From NCBI GenBank assembly GCA_963797765.1, contig CAWCQU010000003.1, forward strand, positions 868,001 to 932,000: a stretch of DNA of 64,000 nt, in the 5' to 3' direction. The position numbers were made by a program, and so were the translations under genes. Origin of the DNA: JBGPTK01 sp963797765. GTDB lineage: Bacteria; Acidobacteriota; Terriglobia; Acidiferrales; UBA7541. The notes below the pieces were generated by a model, which saw only the letters and a list, made by a program, of their open reading frames with translations, was not told where the DNA came from and searched no databases. This document shows, piece after piece, positions 38,735 through 47,634 of the stretch (positions within the stretch are counted from its first letter, which is position 1; each line of letters opens with the position of its first letter).

Positions 38735-38801
38735 GCGGTCATCCCGAGCCCAGCAGGCTCCTACCAAGCGCAAATCCGAGTTGCGAGGGATCCCGAGAAA
38801 C
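38735..38801 (+). repeat. Dispersed repeat, family B copy 2
   Basis: This begins GCGGTCATCCCGAGCCCAGC and contains GCGAGGGATCCCGAG, matching the minus-strand element at 10440-10504. It separates ccmA from ccmB, an unusual place for an intergenic repeat within an otherwise tight operon. Confidence 0.58.
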
Positions 38802-38853
38802 CTCTCCACCCAAAACCAACGTGCCACCTCCGCCGCGCCGCCGGGAGCCCGGT

Positions 38854-39528
38854 ATGAACACCGCCCGCGCCGCCTCGATTATCCTGGCAAAAGAACTCCG
38901 CTCCGAGTTCCGTTCCCGCGATCTACTTATCACCACGGTTGTGTTCGCCCTGTTGGTAGTGGTCTTGTTCAGCTTCGCCTTCGATCCCACAACCGCCGAA
39001 TCCCGCCGTTTTGGTCCAGGCCTGCTGTGGATCGCCTTCCTCTTCGCCGGTTCGTTGATGCTCCATCCGTCCTTCGGGCGCGAACACGCCAACGATACGC
39101 TGTACGCGCTGCGCATGGCGCCGATTGATCCCTTCGCCATTCTCCTGGGTAAGATGCTCGCGAATTTTGTTTTCCTGCTCTTCGCCGAATTGCTCCTGCT
39201 GCCCGTATTCTCAGTCTTGTACAACGTGGATTTGCTTCCCGTAATTGGCCGTCTGATTGTGGTGCTCATTCTAGGCACCCTGGGAATTTCCATCACCGGC
39301 ACTGTTTTTTCCGCCGTGGCTGCGCAGGCGCGAATGCGCGAATTGCTCCTGCCGCTGCTTCTGCTTCCAATTCTCACTCCAGTCCTGATCGCGGCCGCCG
39401 AGGCCACCGTCGGCCTGTTGGATGATCCTCCGCAGCTCGCTCGAAACTGGGTCGCTTTGCTCGCGGCTTTCGATATAGTCTTTATGACGGCATCCTGGCT
39501 TCTGTGCGGCTATTTACTCGAGGAATAA
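38854..39528 (+). CDS. ccmB: Haem exporter membrane protein CcmB
   Basis: A permease subunit of the CcmABCD complex, 224 residues with six hydrophobic helices. ELRSEFRSRDLLITTVVFALL at the N-terminus and PSFGREHANDTLYALRMAP, then DPFAILLGKMLANFVFLL, are typical CcmB segments. ATG 38854 is chosen; codons open from 38821 would begin with a proline- and arginine-rich stretch unlike the family. It is separated from ccmA by 148 bp containing repeat B, and ends two bases before ccmC. Confidence 0.92.
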   Translation: MNTARAASIILAKELRSEFRSRDLLITTVVFALLVVVLFSFAFDPTTAESRRFGPGLLWIAFLFAGSLMLHPSFGREHANDTLYALRMAPIDPFAILLGKMLANFVFLLFAELLLLPVFSVLYNVDLLPVIGRLIVVLILGTLGISITGTVFSAVAAQARMRELLLPLLLLPILTPVLIAAAEATVGLLDDPPQLARNWVALLAAFDIVFMTASWLLCGYLLEE

Positions 39529-39529
39529 A

Positions 39530-40243
39530 ATGGGTTCAGGCTGGAAGGGAAATGCGCTCGCGATGTTCGCCGTCACCGTGTTGCTGGCCGTGGCCGGCTA
39601 TGCGGCCCTGTTTATCGCGCCCGACGAGCGCACCATGCACGCCATCCAGCGCATCTTCTATTTCCACGCCCCGGCGGGAATCACCTCGTTCAGTGCATTT
39701 CTGATCGCGTTCGTTGGCAATATCGCCTACCTGATCACCCGCCGTCCCAAGTGGGATTGGCTTGGCGTTTCCTCGGTGGAAGTCGGCGTGGCCTTCTGTA
39801 CGGTCAACTTGATCACCGGGCCGATCTGGGCCCACCCGGTATGGGGCGTTTGGTGGACCTGGGACGCGCGCCTCACTCTCACGCTCGTCCTATGGCTGCT
39901 GTACGTCTCCTATCTGGTTCTACGGACTTTGATCACCGACCCGGAACGCCGCGCCACGTTTTCCGCGATCTTCGGAATCTTCGCCTACCTGGATGTTCCG
40001 CTCGTTTATCTTTCCATTCGCATCTGGCGGACGCAGCATCCGCAACCCGTGGTTCTGGGAGGCGCAGGGTCGGGCCTGGAACCGACGATGAGGGCCGTGT
40101 TTCTGTTCTGCATTCTGGTTTTGAATTTATTGATGGTTGTACTGATTCGGCAGCGCTACCGCGTCGAGCGGCTGCGCCACGAGGTGGAAGAACTGCGCTT
40201 CGAAGCCGAAAACAAGATGGCCGACCGCGCCGCGCGAGCCTGA
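39530..40243 (+). CDS. ccmC: Haem exporter protein CcmC
   Basis: CcmC presents haem to CcmE. The 237-residue protein has six hydrophobic helices. The WWD motif is WGVWWTWDARLTLTLVLWL. The two flanking conserved histidines are in IFYFHAPAG and WRTQHPQP. A charged coiled-coil-like tail of about 30 residues (RYRVERLRHEVEELRFEAE) follows. It sits between ccmB and ccmD. Confidence 0.94.
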   Translation: MGSGWKGNALAMFAVTVLLAVAGYAALFIAPDERTMHAIQRIFYFHAPAGITSFSAFLIAFVGNIAYLITRRPKWDWLGVSSVEVGVAFCTVNLITGPIWAHPVWGVWWTWDARLTLTLVLWLLYVSYLVLRTLITDPERRATFSAIFGIFAYLDVPLVYLSIRIWRTQHPQPVVLGGAGSGLEPTMRAVFLFCILVLNLLMVVLIRQRYRVERLRHEVEELRFEAENKMADRAARA

Positions 40244-40264
40244 GACTGGGAGGGAGTGCTTCCG

Positions 40265-40405
40265 ATGAAAAATTTCGAGAGTTTGTTCGCGGCTTACCTG
40301 ATCATCTGGGTTATCTTTATGGTGTACGAAATTTCAGTCGGCCGGCGATTGTCCAAGGTCCAGGCGGAGTTGGAGCGGCTGAAGGAACTTGTCAGTCAGA
40401 AATGA
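40265..40405 (+). CDS. ccmD: CcmD-like small membrane protein
   Basis: A 46-residue protein: MKNFESLFAAYLIIWVIFMV forms the single membrane helix, followed by YEISVGRRLSKVQAELERLK, a charged helix. Length, topology and position right after ccmC match CcmD, which holds CcmE in the CcmABC complex. GGGAGGG lies ten bases before the ATG. Confidence 0.82.
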   Translation: MKNFESLFAAYLIIWVIFMVYEISVGRRLSKVQAELERLKELVSQK

Positions 40406-40484
40406 GCCGCGGACCCGCCGGCGCTCATTCACCGGAAACCATAATGGCTGCATCGCATTTATAATCCATCATCGGTAGTGACCC

Positions 40485-41480
40485 ATGTCAGAAAAGAAAA
40501 AGATCGGAATTGTATTGTTTCAACTCGGCGGCCCCGATACTCTCGAATCCGTCGAACCTTTCCTCTACAATCTGTTTTGCGATCCCGACATCATCAATTT
40601 CCCCGGCGCCTGGCTCGCCCGCAAGCCTCTGGCGAAATGGATATCCTCCCGGCGCGCGAAAATCGCCCAGGATCACTATGCCGCGATTGGCGGCGGGTCG
40701 CCGATCCGCGTGCTCACCGAGCAGCAGGCGCGGGCGCTCGAAGACGCCGTCCGCCCGCATGTGGATGCTCTCGCGGTGGTCGCAATGCGTTACTGGAATC
40801 CGCTCACCGCGGAAGCGATCATGGAAATCGGCGCGCTTTCGCTCGATGAAATCGTTCTCTTGCCGCTGTATCCCCATTATTCCTTTGCCACCACGCGAAG
40901 CAGCCAAAGGGAATGGAACCGGCTGTATAAACCAGGCAAGACTCCGGTGCGCTCGGTCGAACAATTTCACGATCACCCGCTGTATATCGCTGCCGTGGCG
41001 GAAAAAATCGAATCCGTTCTCGCCCACGTGCCCCGTTCCAGCCAGATCCATCTGGTTTTCAGCGCGCACGGCTTGCCGCTCAGCCTGGTCGAAAATGGCG
41101 ACCCCTATCCGAAGCAGATTGAGACCACGGTTGAACTGGTGCGACAATCGGGCGGCTGGTCGAATCCCCATGTGCTGTGCTATCAGAGCCGGGTGGGCCG
41201 CCAGAAGTGGCTCGAGCCTTCGCTTACTTCCACCATCGGAAAATTGGCGGGAGAGGGCGTCAAGCGTATGATGGTGATTCCGATTTCGTTCGTCACCGAC
41301 CACATCGAAACGCTGCACGAACTTAATATTGAAGCCCGGGAAGAGGCCGAAAAGCTGGGCGTCGAGGAATTCCTGATGATGCCCGCGTTGAACGATTCGC
41401 CGAAATTTATCGCCTGCCTCGCCGATTTGGTTTTGCAGGCGGTAAACGTGCCTAGCATTATGGCTACGGCTACATTTTAG
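40485..41480 (+). CDS. hemH: Ferrochelatase
   Basis: HemH inserts Fe2+ into protoporphyrin IX, the final step of protohaem synthesis. The 331-residue protein opens KIGIVLFQLGGPDTLESVEPFL, has the catalytic histidine in LVFSAHGLPLSLV and ends with the signature VIPISFVTDHIETLHELN containing the second active-site glutamate. It lies 79 bp after ccmD on the same strand, so haem synthesis and cytochrome c assembly are probably co-expressed. Confidence 0.95.
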   Translation: MSEKKKIGIVLFQLGGPDTLESVEPFLYNLFCDPDIINFPGAWLARKPLAKWISSRRAKIAQDHYAAIGGGSPIRVLTEQQARALEDAVRPHVDALAVVAMRYWNPLTAEAIMEIGALSLDEIVLLPLYPHYSFATTRSSQREWNRLYKPGKTPVRSVEQFHDHPLYIAAVAEKIESVLAHVPRSSQIHLVFSAHGLPLSLVENGDPYPKQIETTVELVRQSGGWSNPHVLCYQSRVGRQKWLEPSLTSTIGKLAGEGVKRMMVIPISFVTDHIETLHELNIEAREEAEKLGVEEFLMMPALNDSPKFIACLADLVLQAVNVPSIMATATF

Positions 41481-41502
41481 TATCCCAAATGTATACTGCC
41501 GC

Positions 41503-41531
41503 TTGACAGCGTTTCGCCTGCATCATATAAA
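41503..41531 (+). promoter_or_regulatory. Sigma70-type promoter for the Rieske/cytochrome b operon
   Basis: A perfect -35 box TTGACA at 41503-41508 and a -10 box TATAAA at 41526-41531, one mismatch from consensus, are separated by exactly 17 bases. Transcription would begin near 41538, leaving a leader of about 60 bases before the Rieske gene. It lies in the gap after hemH. Confidence 0.72.
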
Positions 41532-41599
41532 TACGTGCTCGTATATGTTTGGATTCATAATTTCATGCCCGGAGAAATCGAGCACTACTGAACTTCACT

Positions 41600-42181
41600 A
41601 TGGCAGATCAAATAGAAGGGAAGGCCGCTGGAGCAACCTCTCCTCCAGCGGACGCAGCAAAGGCAGATCAAGCAAAGTTAGATAAGAATCAGGCTATATT
41701 GGTCAATCGTTCCCGGCGCCGCCTGATCTGGGCCTGCATTTGGGGCTACATGGGCGTGAATTTCCTGATGTTCCTGCGGTTTTTCTTTCCGCGCGCTCTG
41801 TTTGAGCCCAATACCATCGTCGATATCGGTTATCCAACGGATTTTAGCGCAGGCGTAAACCAGCAATATTTGAATACCAATCGAATTTGGGTGGTCAAGG
41901 AACCGGACCGCATTTTCGTTATTTTCGCCCGTTGCACGCATCTCGGTTGCACTCCGGAATGGAAGCCCACGGACAATAAATTCAAGTGTCCGTGCCATGG
42001 ATCGGGATATGACAGCGAAGGCGTAAACTTCGAAGGCCCCGCGCCACGGCCCATGGACCGCGCGTTCGTCAAGCTGGATCCCACCGGCAAAATGATCGTG
42101 GATACCAGCCGCCTATTTATTGACGATCCGCGCGCCGGCGTGAATCATTTCGGCGACAACGGCGCCTTCATCAACGTTTAG
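41600..42181 (+). CDS. Rieske [2Fe-2S] protein of a bc-type complex
   Basis: A 193-residue Rieske subunit (QcrA/PetC-like). A hydrophilic N-terminus is followed by one membrane helix (RRRLIWACIWGYMGVNFLMF). The cluster ligands are C112 and H114 in CTHLGC, and C130 and H133 in CPCHGSGYD; C117 and C132 can form the usual disulfide. It takes electrons from quinol and passes them to a c-type cytochrome. It is first in a four-gene operon with cytochrome b, subunit IV and an octahaem cytochrome. The ribosome-binding site is weak. Confidence 0.94.
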   Translation: MADQIEGKAAGATSPPADAAKADQAKLDKNQAILVNRSRRRLIWACIWGYMGVNFLMFLRFFFPRALFEPNTIVDIGYPTDFSAGVNQQYLNTNRIWVVKEPDRIFVIFARCTHLGCTPEWKPTDNKFKCPCHGSGYDSEGVNFEGPAPRPMDRAFVKLDPTGKMIVDTSRLFIDDPRAGVNHFGDNGAFINV

Positions 42182-42213
42182 CTCACCAGCCTCACGGGAA
42201 TTGGGGGAAGGGA

Positions 42214-43155
42214 ATGGCGGAAGAAAACGGGGGGAACGGCCGCAAGCCAGGCATCCTCGATGACGTCCAGGACAAGGCCAAGGCATTAAAAGAAGTTCTC
42301 GGTCAGAAGGCCAAGGAACAACTCGAGGAATTAAAAGAGCCGGAAAAAACCCAGCTTTTCCGCTCCATGTTCCGTGTCAAGCACACGGACGAGCCGCGCA
42401 ACCGCGCCCTCAGCGTTCTTTCCAACGTCTTTTTCCATTTGCATCCGGCCAAGGTGAACCGCGACGCGGTGAAATACAAATTCACCTGGGGCATGGGCGG
42501 CATCACCTTCTATTTGTTCATCGTTCTCACCTTCACTGGCGTCCTGCTGATGTTTTATTACCATCCTTCGAAGGTGCAAGCCTTCCGTGACATTCTGTAT
42601 CTCGAAAACGACGTGCCATTCGGCAAGTTGCTGCGCAATATGCATCGCTGGGCCGCGCACTTGATGATCGTAGCCGTCTGGCTGCACATGTTTCGCGTCT
42701 TTCTCACCGGCTCCTACAAGCGCCCGCGCGAATTCAATTGGTGCGTCGGTGTGCTTTTGATGGTTCTCACTCTTCTGCTTTCGTTCACCGGCTACCTGCT
42801 GCCGGACGATCAACTCGGTTTCTGGGCCGTCACGGTAGGCACCAACATGGCGCGCGCCACTCCGTTCCTGGGCCATGAAGGCCCGTTCGGCCCGCAATTA
42901 GGCATGACGCCCTACAACGACGTCCGTTTCGCGCTGCTAGGCGGCTCGATCGTGGACGCCAGCGCCCTGCTTCGCGCTTACATCTGGCACTGCATCGCGA
43001 TTCCCCTGATCGCGGCAATTTTCATGGGCGTGCATTTCTGGCGCGTCCGCAAGGATGGCGGCATTTCCGGACCCGCGCCGGTGATGCTGGAATCCGAAAT
43101 CAAGGAAGAGAAAGGTGTTCGGCCAGTCGTTCTAAAGCCGAGTGGCATGGCCTAA
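42214..43155 (+). CDS. Cytochrome b N-terminal domain protein (cytochrome b6-like)
   Basis: This 313-residue membrane subunit carries the two b haems. Ligands are H144 and H158 (spacing 14) in the helix MHRWAAHLMIVAVWLHMFR, and H259 and H274 (spacing 15) in WHCIAIPLIAAIFMGVHFWR. The 14/15 spacing and the short four-helix length are those of cytochrome b6 rather than mitochondrial-type b. An unusually long charged N-terminus of about 60 residues (DDVQDKAKALKEVLGQKAKE) precedes the membrane part. A strong RBS (GGGGGAAGGGA) lies upstream. The quinol-binding PEWY motif is on the following gene product. Confidence 0.94.
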   Translation: MAEENGGNGRKPGILDDVQDKAKALKEVLGQKAKEQLEELKEPEKTQLFRSMFRVKHTDEPRNRALSVLSNVFFHLHPAKVNRDAVKYKFTWGMGGITFYLFIVLTFTGVLLMFYYHPSKVQAFRDILYLENDVPFGKLLRNMHRWAAHLMIVAVWLHMFRVFLTGSYKRPREFNWCVGVLLMVLTLLLSFTGYLLPDDQLGFWAVTVGTNMARATPFLGHEGPFGPQLGMTPYNDVRFALLGGSIVDASALLRAYIWHCIAIPLIAAIFMGVHFWRVRKDGGISGPAPVMLESEIKEEKGVRPVVLKPSGMA

Positions 43156-43179
43156 TGTATTTAATCACTGAGGTCACGA

Positions 43180-44181
43180 ATGTTTGGTGATTGGCATCAG
43201 CTCTGGGAAATCGCGTCGGCGCCGGACAACGTTCCGATCGTCGCCCTGCTGTTCCTCGTCCCGTTCTATACCTGGTACGCTTTCCGGCAAGCGCTTGAAA
43301 ACGACCGGCTGATTGCGCTGCTCGGCTCTGATCCCGGGGCCGCGAAAACGCAATATCGCAAGGCCGAGCCGTGGAATCCCAAGTGGGAGCGCGAAGTACA
43401 TACCTGGCCATACCTGATGCGCATGGAATTGCTCGTCGCCATTCTGGTCACCGTGCTGCTGATGGTCTGGTCGCTCACGCTCAATGCGCCGCTCGAAGAG
43501 CCGTCGAATCCCAACGTCACCATGAACCCGGCCAAAGCGCCCTGGTATTTCCTCGGCTTGCAGGAAATGCTGGTCTATTTCGACCCCTGGATTGCCGGCG
43601 TGATCATGCCCACGCTAATCATCATCGGCCTGATGGCGGTGCCCTATATCGACGCCAATCCCCTCGGCAACGGGTATTACACTTACAAGCAGCGCAAATT
43701 CGCCATCTGGACTTTTCTGGTTGGTTTCATTGGCCTGTGGGTGGGCATGATTTCCATCGGCACATTTATTCGCGGCCCTGGATGGATGTGGTTCTGGCCA
43801 ACTCAAACCTGGGACGCCGAGGCGATTCAATACGCGGTCAACCGCAACCTCGATCAGGTATTTCCATTTTCATTGCTGCATATTAATGGATCGCTGCTGG
43901 CCCACTTGCCAGGAGTCTCCGCAAATTACGCGCCGATTTTGGCGGCGATTATTTTCGGCATTTTTCCGATTGTGGCTTATCTGATCCTGTCCGCGATCTT
44001 CATCCACTGGGTCTGCATGCTCAGCGAATTCAGCCGCCGCATCTACAAGCGCATGAGTTTGGTTCAGCTCGTGACCACTTACATTTTCTTGATCTTGATG
44101 CTTTCGCTGCCCATCAAAATCATGCTCCGCCTTCTTTTTAATATTAAGTACGTTTGGGTGACGCCATGGTTCAGCGTTTAA
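43180..44181 (+). CDS. Cytochrome b C-terminal domain protein (subunit IV-like)
   Basis: This 333-residue protein completes the split cytochrome b. The Qo-site segment PAKAPWYFLGLQEMLVYF carries a PWY variant of PEWY. It has about seven hydrophobic helices, more than plant subunit IV (three), with extra helices at the C-terminus (LAAIIFGIFPIVAYLILSAI and later). It is 24 bp after the b6-like gene and 48 bp before the octahaem cytochrome. Confidence 0.92.
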   Translation: MFGDWHQLWEIASAPDNVPIVALLFLVPFYTWYAFRQALENDRLIALLGSDPGAAKTQYRKAEPWNPKWEREVHTWPYLMRMELLVAILVTVLLMVWSLTLNAPLEEPSNPNVTMNPAKAPWYFLGLQEMLVYFDPWIAGVIMPTLIIIGLMAVPYIDANPLGNGYYTYKQRKFAIWTFLVGFIGLWVGMISIGTFIRGPGWMWFWPTQTWDAEAIQYAVNRNLDQVFPFSLLHINGSLLAHLPGVSANYAPILAAIIFGIFPIVAYLILSAIFIHWVCMLSEFSRRIYKRMSLVQLVTTYIFLILMLSLPIKIMLRLLFNIKYVWVTPWFSV

Positions 44182-44229
44182 TCGCAGCCAATTTCGCCGT
44201 CGTTTCGATCCTTTCGAAGGAGGTCCTGG

Positions 44230-47200
44230 GTGCCTGAGCAAATTCCCGATGATCCAGTTATAAAGCAGTCGCTCAGTGTCCCGCTCCTCGTCTCCGTTTT
44301 TCTGCTGGTGCTGACCGTCGCCTGGTCGCTCTACGCGGAATTTTACGGTCTGCGCCCGTGGCGCGCCTACCAAAGCGAGTTTGGCGACTCCTACGCGAAA
44401 TACCTCGGCAAGGCCATCCAGAAGCAAAAATCCGCCGAGGATGCGTTGTATTCCTCCGCCGAATTCAAGCAGATGAAGGCGCAGATCGATCAGTTGGAGC
44501 AAGCTGCCAAACCGCAAGACGCCGAAATTGAAAAACAGATCGCGCTGCTCGATCAACAGCGCGCCGCCGTGTTGCCTGCCTACCAGGACGCGCGCGGCCG
44601 TGTCGGCGCTTTGATTTACGAATATGAAATTGTTCCCGAAAACGATAAGAGCACCAAAAAAGATCGCTTGGATACCGTTAACAAGGGCAAGGAAAAAACC
44701 TACGACGTCGATTGGCCCGTGGCGGAGGGAAAGACCGAGCCGCGCAAACTCAATTACGATCAGTTGAACTCCGCCTTCCCGCAAATTCTGGCGCAGCGCG
44801 CGGCCCTCGTGGACAAGCGCGGAAAAATCGATACCCCCGCAAAAGAAGCCAGTAAGCAACTGGCCACCTACGTTTCCGAAAAACTTCCCGGCCTCAGTTC
44901 CGCCGCGCTCGAAGGCTTGCAGCACAGCGCGCAGAGCTTGGACGTCAACCTTCGCCAGATCAACGTGAATCCCTCGGGAGCTTCCATCAACTATCTCGGC
45001 GGCGCTGGATTGGTGGATCGCTGCCAGTCCTGCCACATCGGCATGGATCAGACTCTCGTTCCGTTGCAGTTGACGCTCACCAAAGCCGATCTCGGAATGG
45101 CCAAGAGTCACAACGCCCCCTTTTCGAGCCACCCGGATCCGGAATTGCTCGCGATCCATCCGCTCGAAAAATTCGGTTGTTCTCCTTGCCACGGCGGCAA
45201 TGGCCGCGCCATCGATAGCACCGTCCGAGGCCATGGACGCTACGAACATTGGCTCTGGCCGCTCTATTATCAGGAAAATTTCCAGGCTGGCTGCCAGCAG
45301 TGTCATTCCGCGGACATGGTCACCGATCATGCTCCTGTTCTGAACGAGGGCAAGCAGCTTTTCCGCCAGCGGGGCTGCATCGGCTGCCATCGTTTTTCGG
45401 GTTTCGATAATCAGGATGAACAGCTCGTCAACACACGCCAGAAAATCACGCAGCTCGGCGACGAAAAAAAAGCGGACGAATTGGAAATTCCCCGCCTGCA
45501 AAAAGCCGGCGATAACGCCCCGGATAACGAAGCCGCGCAAAAGCTTTATGCCAAGGCCAACAACCTCACCGTTCGCGTCAGCAGCATGGATGCGCAATCG
45601 GAAACTCTCGAACAGCTCAGTCACAGCTTGTTGCAGGAAATCAAGAAAGTCGGTCCGGACCTGAAAGACGTCCAACTGAAATTGCACAAGGAATGGATTC
45701 CGTACTGGCTCGAAAATACCCATACCTTCCGGGCCACCACCAAAATGCCGCAGTTCCGCTTCGCTCCAGGTGAAGCGCAGGCCATCGCAGCTTTCGTCTG
45801 GCAGAATGCGCTAACCGGTCCGGCCCTCGAACATCAACAACCGGGCAACGCCGCTCACGGCAAGGAACTATTCGAAGAACGCGGCTGCATGGCCTGTCAC
45901 TCGATGGGAGAAGGCGCGAACATGGTGGGCGGCACTTTCGCTGCCAATCTCAGCCGCATCGGCGAAAAAGAAAATTACGATTATGTTGTGCGCTGGGTGC
46001 ACAACCCGCGCCAGCGCACTCGTCCTTACTGTCCTTACGAGAAAAAAGATCTCGGCCCCGAGGATTACACAAAGCATAACCTGCCATTCGTTTTCGATCT
46101 CGATCACTCGCGCTGCCCGAATGATGGGCACGAACTCGTCGTCCAGCAACCCACCGTCATGCCAAACTTGCGTCTGAGCATGGACGACGCGCGCGATATC
46201 GCCTCCTATTTGGTATCGCAGAAGCACTCGGATGCCACCTACGCCTCCGCGGACTTCATGGATGATCCCAAGCTCAAACAGAAGGGCGAAGAGCTGGTAA
46301 AGCATTACGGCTGCACTGGCTGCCACGAACTTCGCGGCCTCGAAGATGAAGGCCGCATCGGCACCGAACTCACCAATGAAGGCTCGAAGCCCATCGAACG
46401 CCTCGATTTCTCGCTATTCACGGAAGATGCCAAACGCGGAATCGTGCCTCAGGGCGTACTCGGCCGTTCCGGCGGTCCTTGGTACGATTCGAAAGGTTTC
46501 TTCGAAAACAAGCTGAGCAATCCCGGCCTCTTCGATCAGGGCAAGTACCACGCCGATCCAAACGACCGCCTGCGCATGCCCAAGCCGAACCTGCGCTCGA
46601 AAGACGAGATGGAAGCCTTGGTCACCATGCTTCTGGGTTCCACCGATCCCACTCTTCCTCCTGATTACATGTACCGCCCGGCCGATTCGCGCAGAGCCAT
46701 TCAGGAAGGCTGGTGGATCGCCACAAAATATAATTGCATCGGCTGCCACCAGATTGGAATCGGCCAGCGCTCGATCCTCATGGACCTGCCGCAGTATCAG
46801 GGCGACAAGAAAGGCAACTTGCCGCCGGTGCTCACCAGTGAAGGCGCGCGCGTGAATCCCGATTGGCTCAAGCAATTTCTTGCCAATCCCGCGCAGAGCA
46901 CCACCGATACGAACCGCAACGGCGTGCGCACATACCTGCAAGTTCGTATGCCCACGTTCTCTTTGTCCGACGACGAAATTCGCAAGCTGGTTCTGTTCTT
47001 CGAAGCGATGTCGTCTCAGGCCGAGCCCTATATTCCGCAGAAACAGGAGCCGCTCACCGAAGCCGAACGCGGCATGGCGCGAGCATTATTCACCAGTCCC
47101 GCCGCTCCCTGCTTGAAGTGCCATGCAACCGGCAACGCCGAGCACGATAAGAATGCGTCCGCTCCCAATTTCCTGCTTTCGAAGGAACGCTTGCGTATGC

Positions 47201-47451
47201 CCTGGGCCGAGCGCTGGGTCACCGATCCCGCGAAAATTATTCCCGGCACGGCGATGCCCTCGGGCCTTTTCCGGTTTCAGGATGGCCACTGGGTCTTTGC
47301 CGGGCCCGTCCCTTCGTCCTTGCAGAGCTATCACGGCGACCAGGCCGATTTGCTCGTTCGCTACCTGTTCCAATTGACGCCAGCGGAGCAAGGCGCGCTA
47401 GCCGGTCGCGCGCCGGCTGCTGCTCCAGCATCCAAAAGCGGCGGCAAGTAG
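44230..47451 (+). CDS. Membrane-anchored octahaem cytochrome c
   Basis: A 1073-residue protein with an N-terminal membrane anchor (VPLLVSVFLLVLTVAWSLYA) and a long coiled-coil region to about residue 240. Eight CXXCH haem sites follow, at cysteines 265, 317, 355, 383, 553, 695, 836 and 961. The sites fall in a cluster of four and then four spread-out monohaem cytochrome domains. A Pro/Ala-rich tail ends it. It starts at a GTG (44230) behind AAGGAGG. By operon position it is the electron acceptor of the Rieske/cytochrome b complex, replacing cytochrome c1 or f. Its maturation needs the ccm genes just upstream. Confidence 0.93.
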   Translation: MPEQIPDDPVIKQSLSVPLLVSVFLLVLTVAWSLYAEFYGLRPWRAYQSEFGDSYAKYLGKAIQKQKSAEDALYSSAEFKQMKAQIDQLEQAAKPQDAEIEKQIALLDQQRAAVLPAYQDARGRVGALIYEYEIVPENDKSTKKDRLDTVNKGKEKTYDVDWPVAEGKTEPRKLNYDQLNSAFPQILAQRAALVDKRGKIDTPAKEASKQLATYVSEKLPGLSSAALEGLQHSAQSLDVNLRQINVNPSGASINYLGGAGLVDRCQSCHIGMDQTLVPLQLTLTKADLGMAKSHNAPFSSHPDPELLAIHPLEKFGCSPCHGGNGRAIDSTVRGHGRYEHWLWPLYYQENFQAGCQQCHSADMVTDHAPVLNEGKQLFRQRGCIGCHRFSGFDNQDEQLVNTRQKITQLGDEKKADELEIPRLQKAGDNAPDNEAAQKLYAKANNLTVRVSSMDAQSETLEQLSHSLLQEIKKVGPDLKDVQLKLHKEWIPYWLENTHTFRATTKMPQFRFAPGEAQAIAAFVWQNALTGPALEHQQPGNAAHGKELFEERGCMACHSMGEGANMVGGTFAANLSRIGEKENYDYVVRWVHNPRQRTRPYCPYEKKDLGPEDYTKHNLPFVFDLDHSRCPNDGHELVVQQPTVMPNLRLSMDDARDIASYLVSQKHSDATYASADFMDDPKLKQKGEELVKHYGCTGCHELRGLEDEGRIGTELTNEGSKPIERLDFSLFTEDAKRGIVPQGVLGRSGGPWYDSKGFFENKLSNPGLFDQGKYHADPNDRLRMPKPNLRSKDEMEALVTMLLGSTDPTLPPDYMYRPADSRRAIQEGWWIATKYNCIGCHQIGIGQRSILMDLPQYQGDKKGNLPPVLTSEGARVNPDWLKQFLANPAQSTTDTNRNGVRTYLQVRMPTFSLSDDEIRKLVLFFEAMSSQAEPYIPQKQEPLTEAERGMARALFTSPAAPCLKCHATGNAEHDKNASAPNFLLSKERLRMPWAERWVTDPAKIIPGTAMPSGLFRFQDGHWVFAGPVPSSLQSYHGDQADLLVRYLFQLTPAEQGALAGRAPAAAPASKSGGK

Positions 47452-47502
47452 CGCAGATAGTGGTAATCTCTACGCTTGTCTCTGTTGCCCGAGGTTTTGC
47501 TC

Positions 47503-47531
47503 GTGTAGCGCCGGGCTTTAGCCCGGCAGCC
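47503..47531 (+). repeat. Dispersed hairpin repeat, family D copy 2
   Basis: GTGTAGCGCCGGGCTTTAGC followed by CCGGCAGCC. A hairpin with arms GCCGGGCT and AGCCCGGC. The first ten bases match the family D elements at 62052 and (minus) 14307-14356. It lies about 50 bp past the octahaem cytochrome stop. Confidence 0.62.
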
Positions 47532-47634
47532 TTTTGGGGTAGTTCTGGATTATCATTCTGAATTTCTGCGAGCTGTCATGCCATGCCAAAATATCTTCAC
47601 ACGTTCGAGTTCACCAAGGAGGATTACTCTTAAT

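Noticed and set aside
43870..45723. Minus-strand open frame of 617 codons
   Set aside because: Antisense to the subunit IV and octahaem cytochrome genes, which show clear CXXCH and PWY motifs; the antisense translation has no family motif and probably arises from codon bias.
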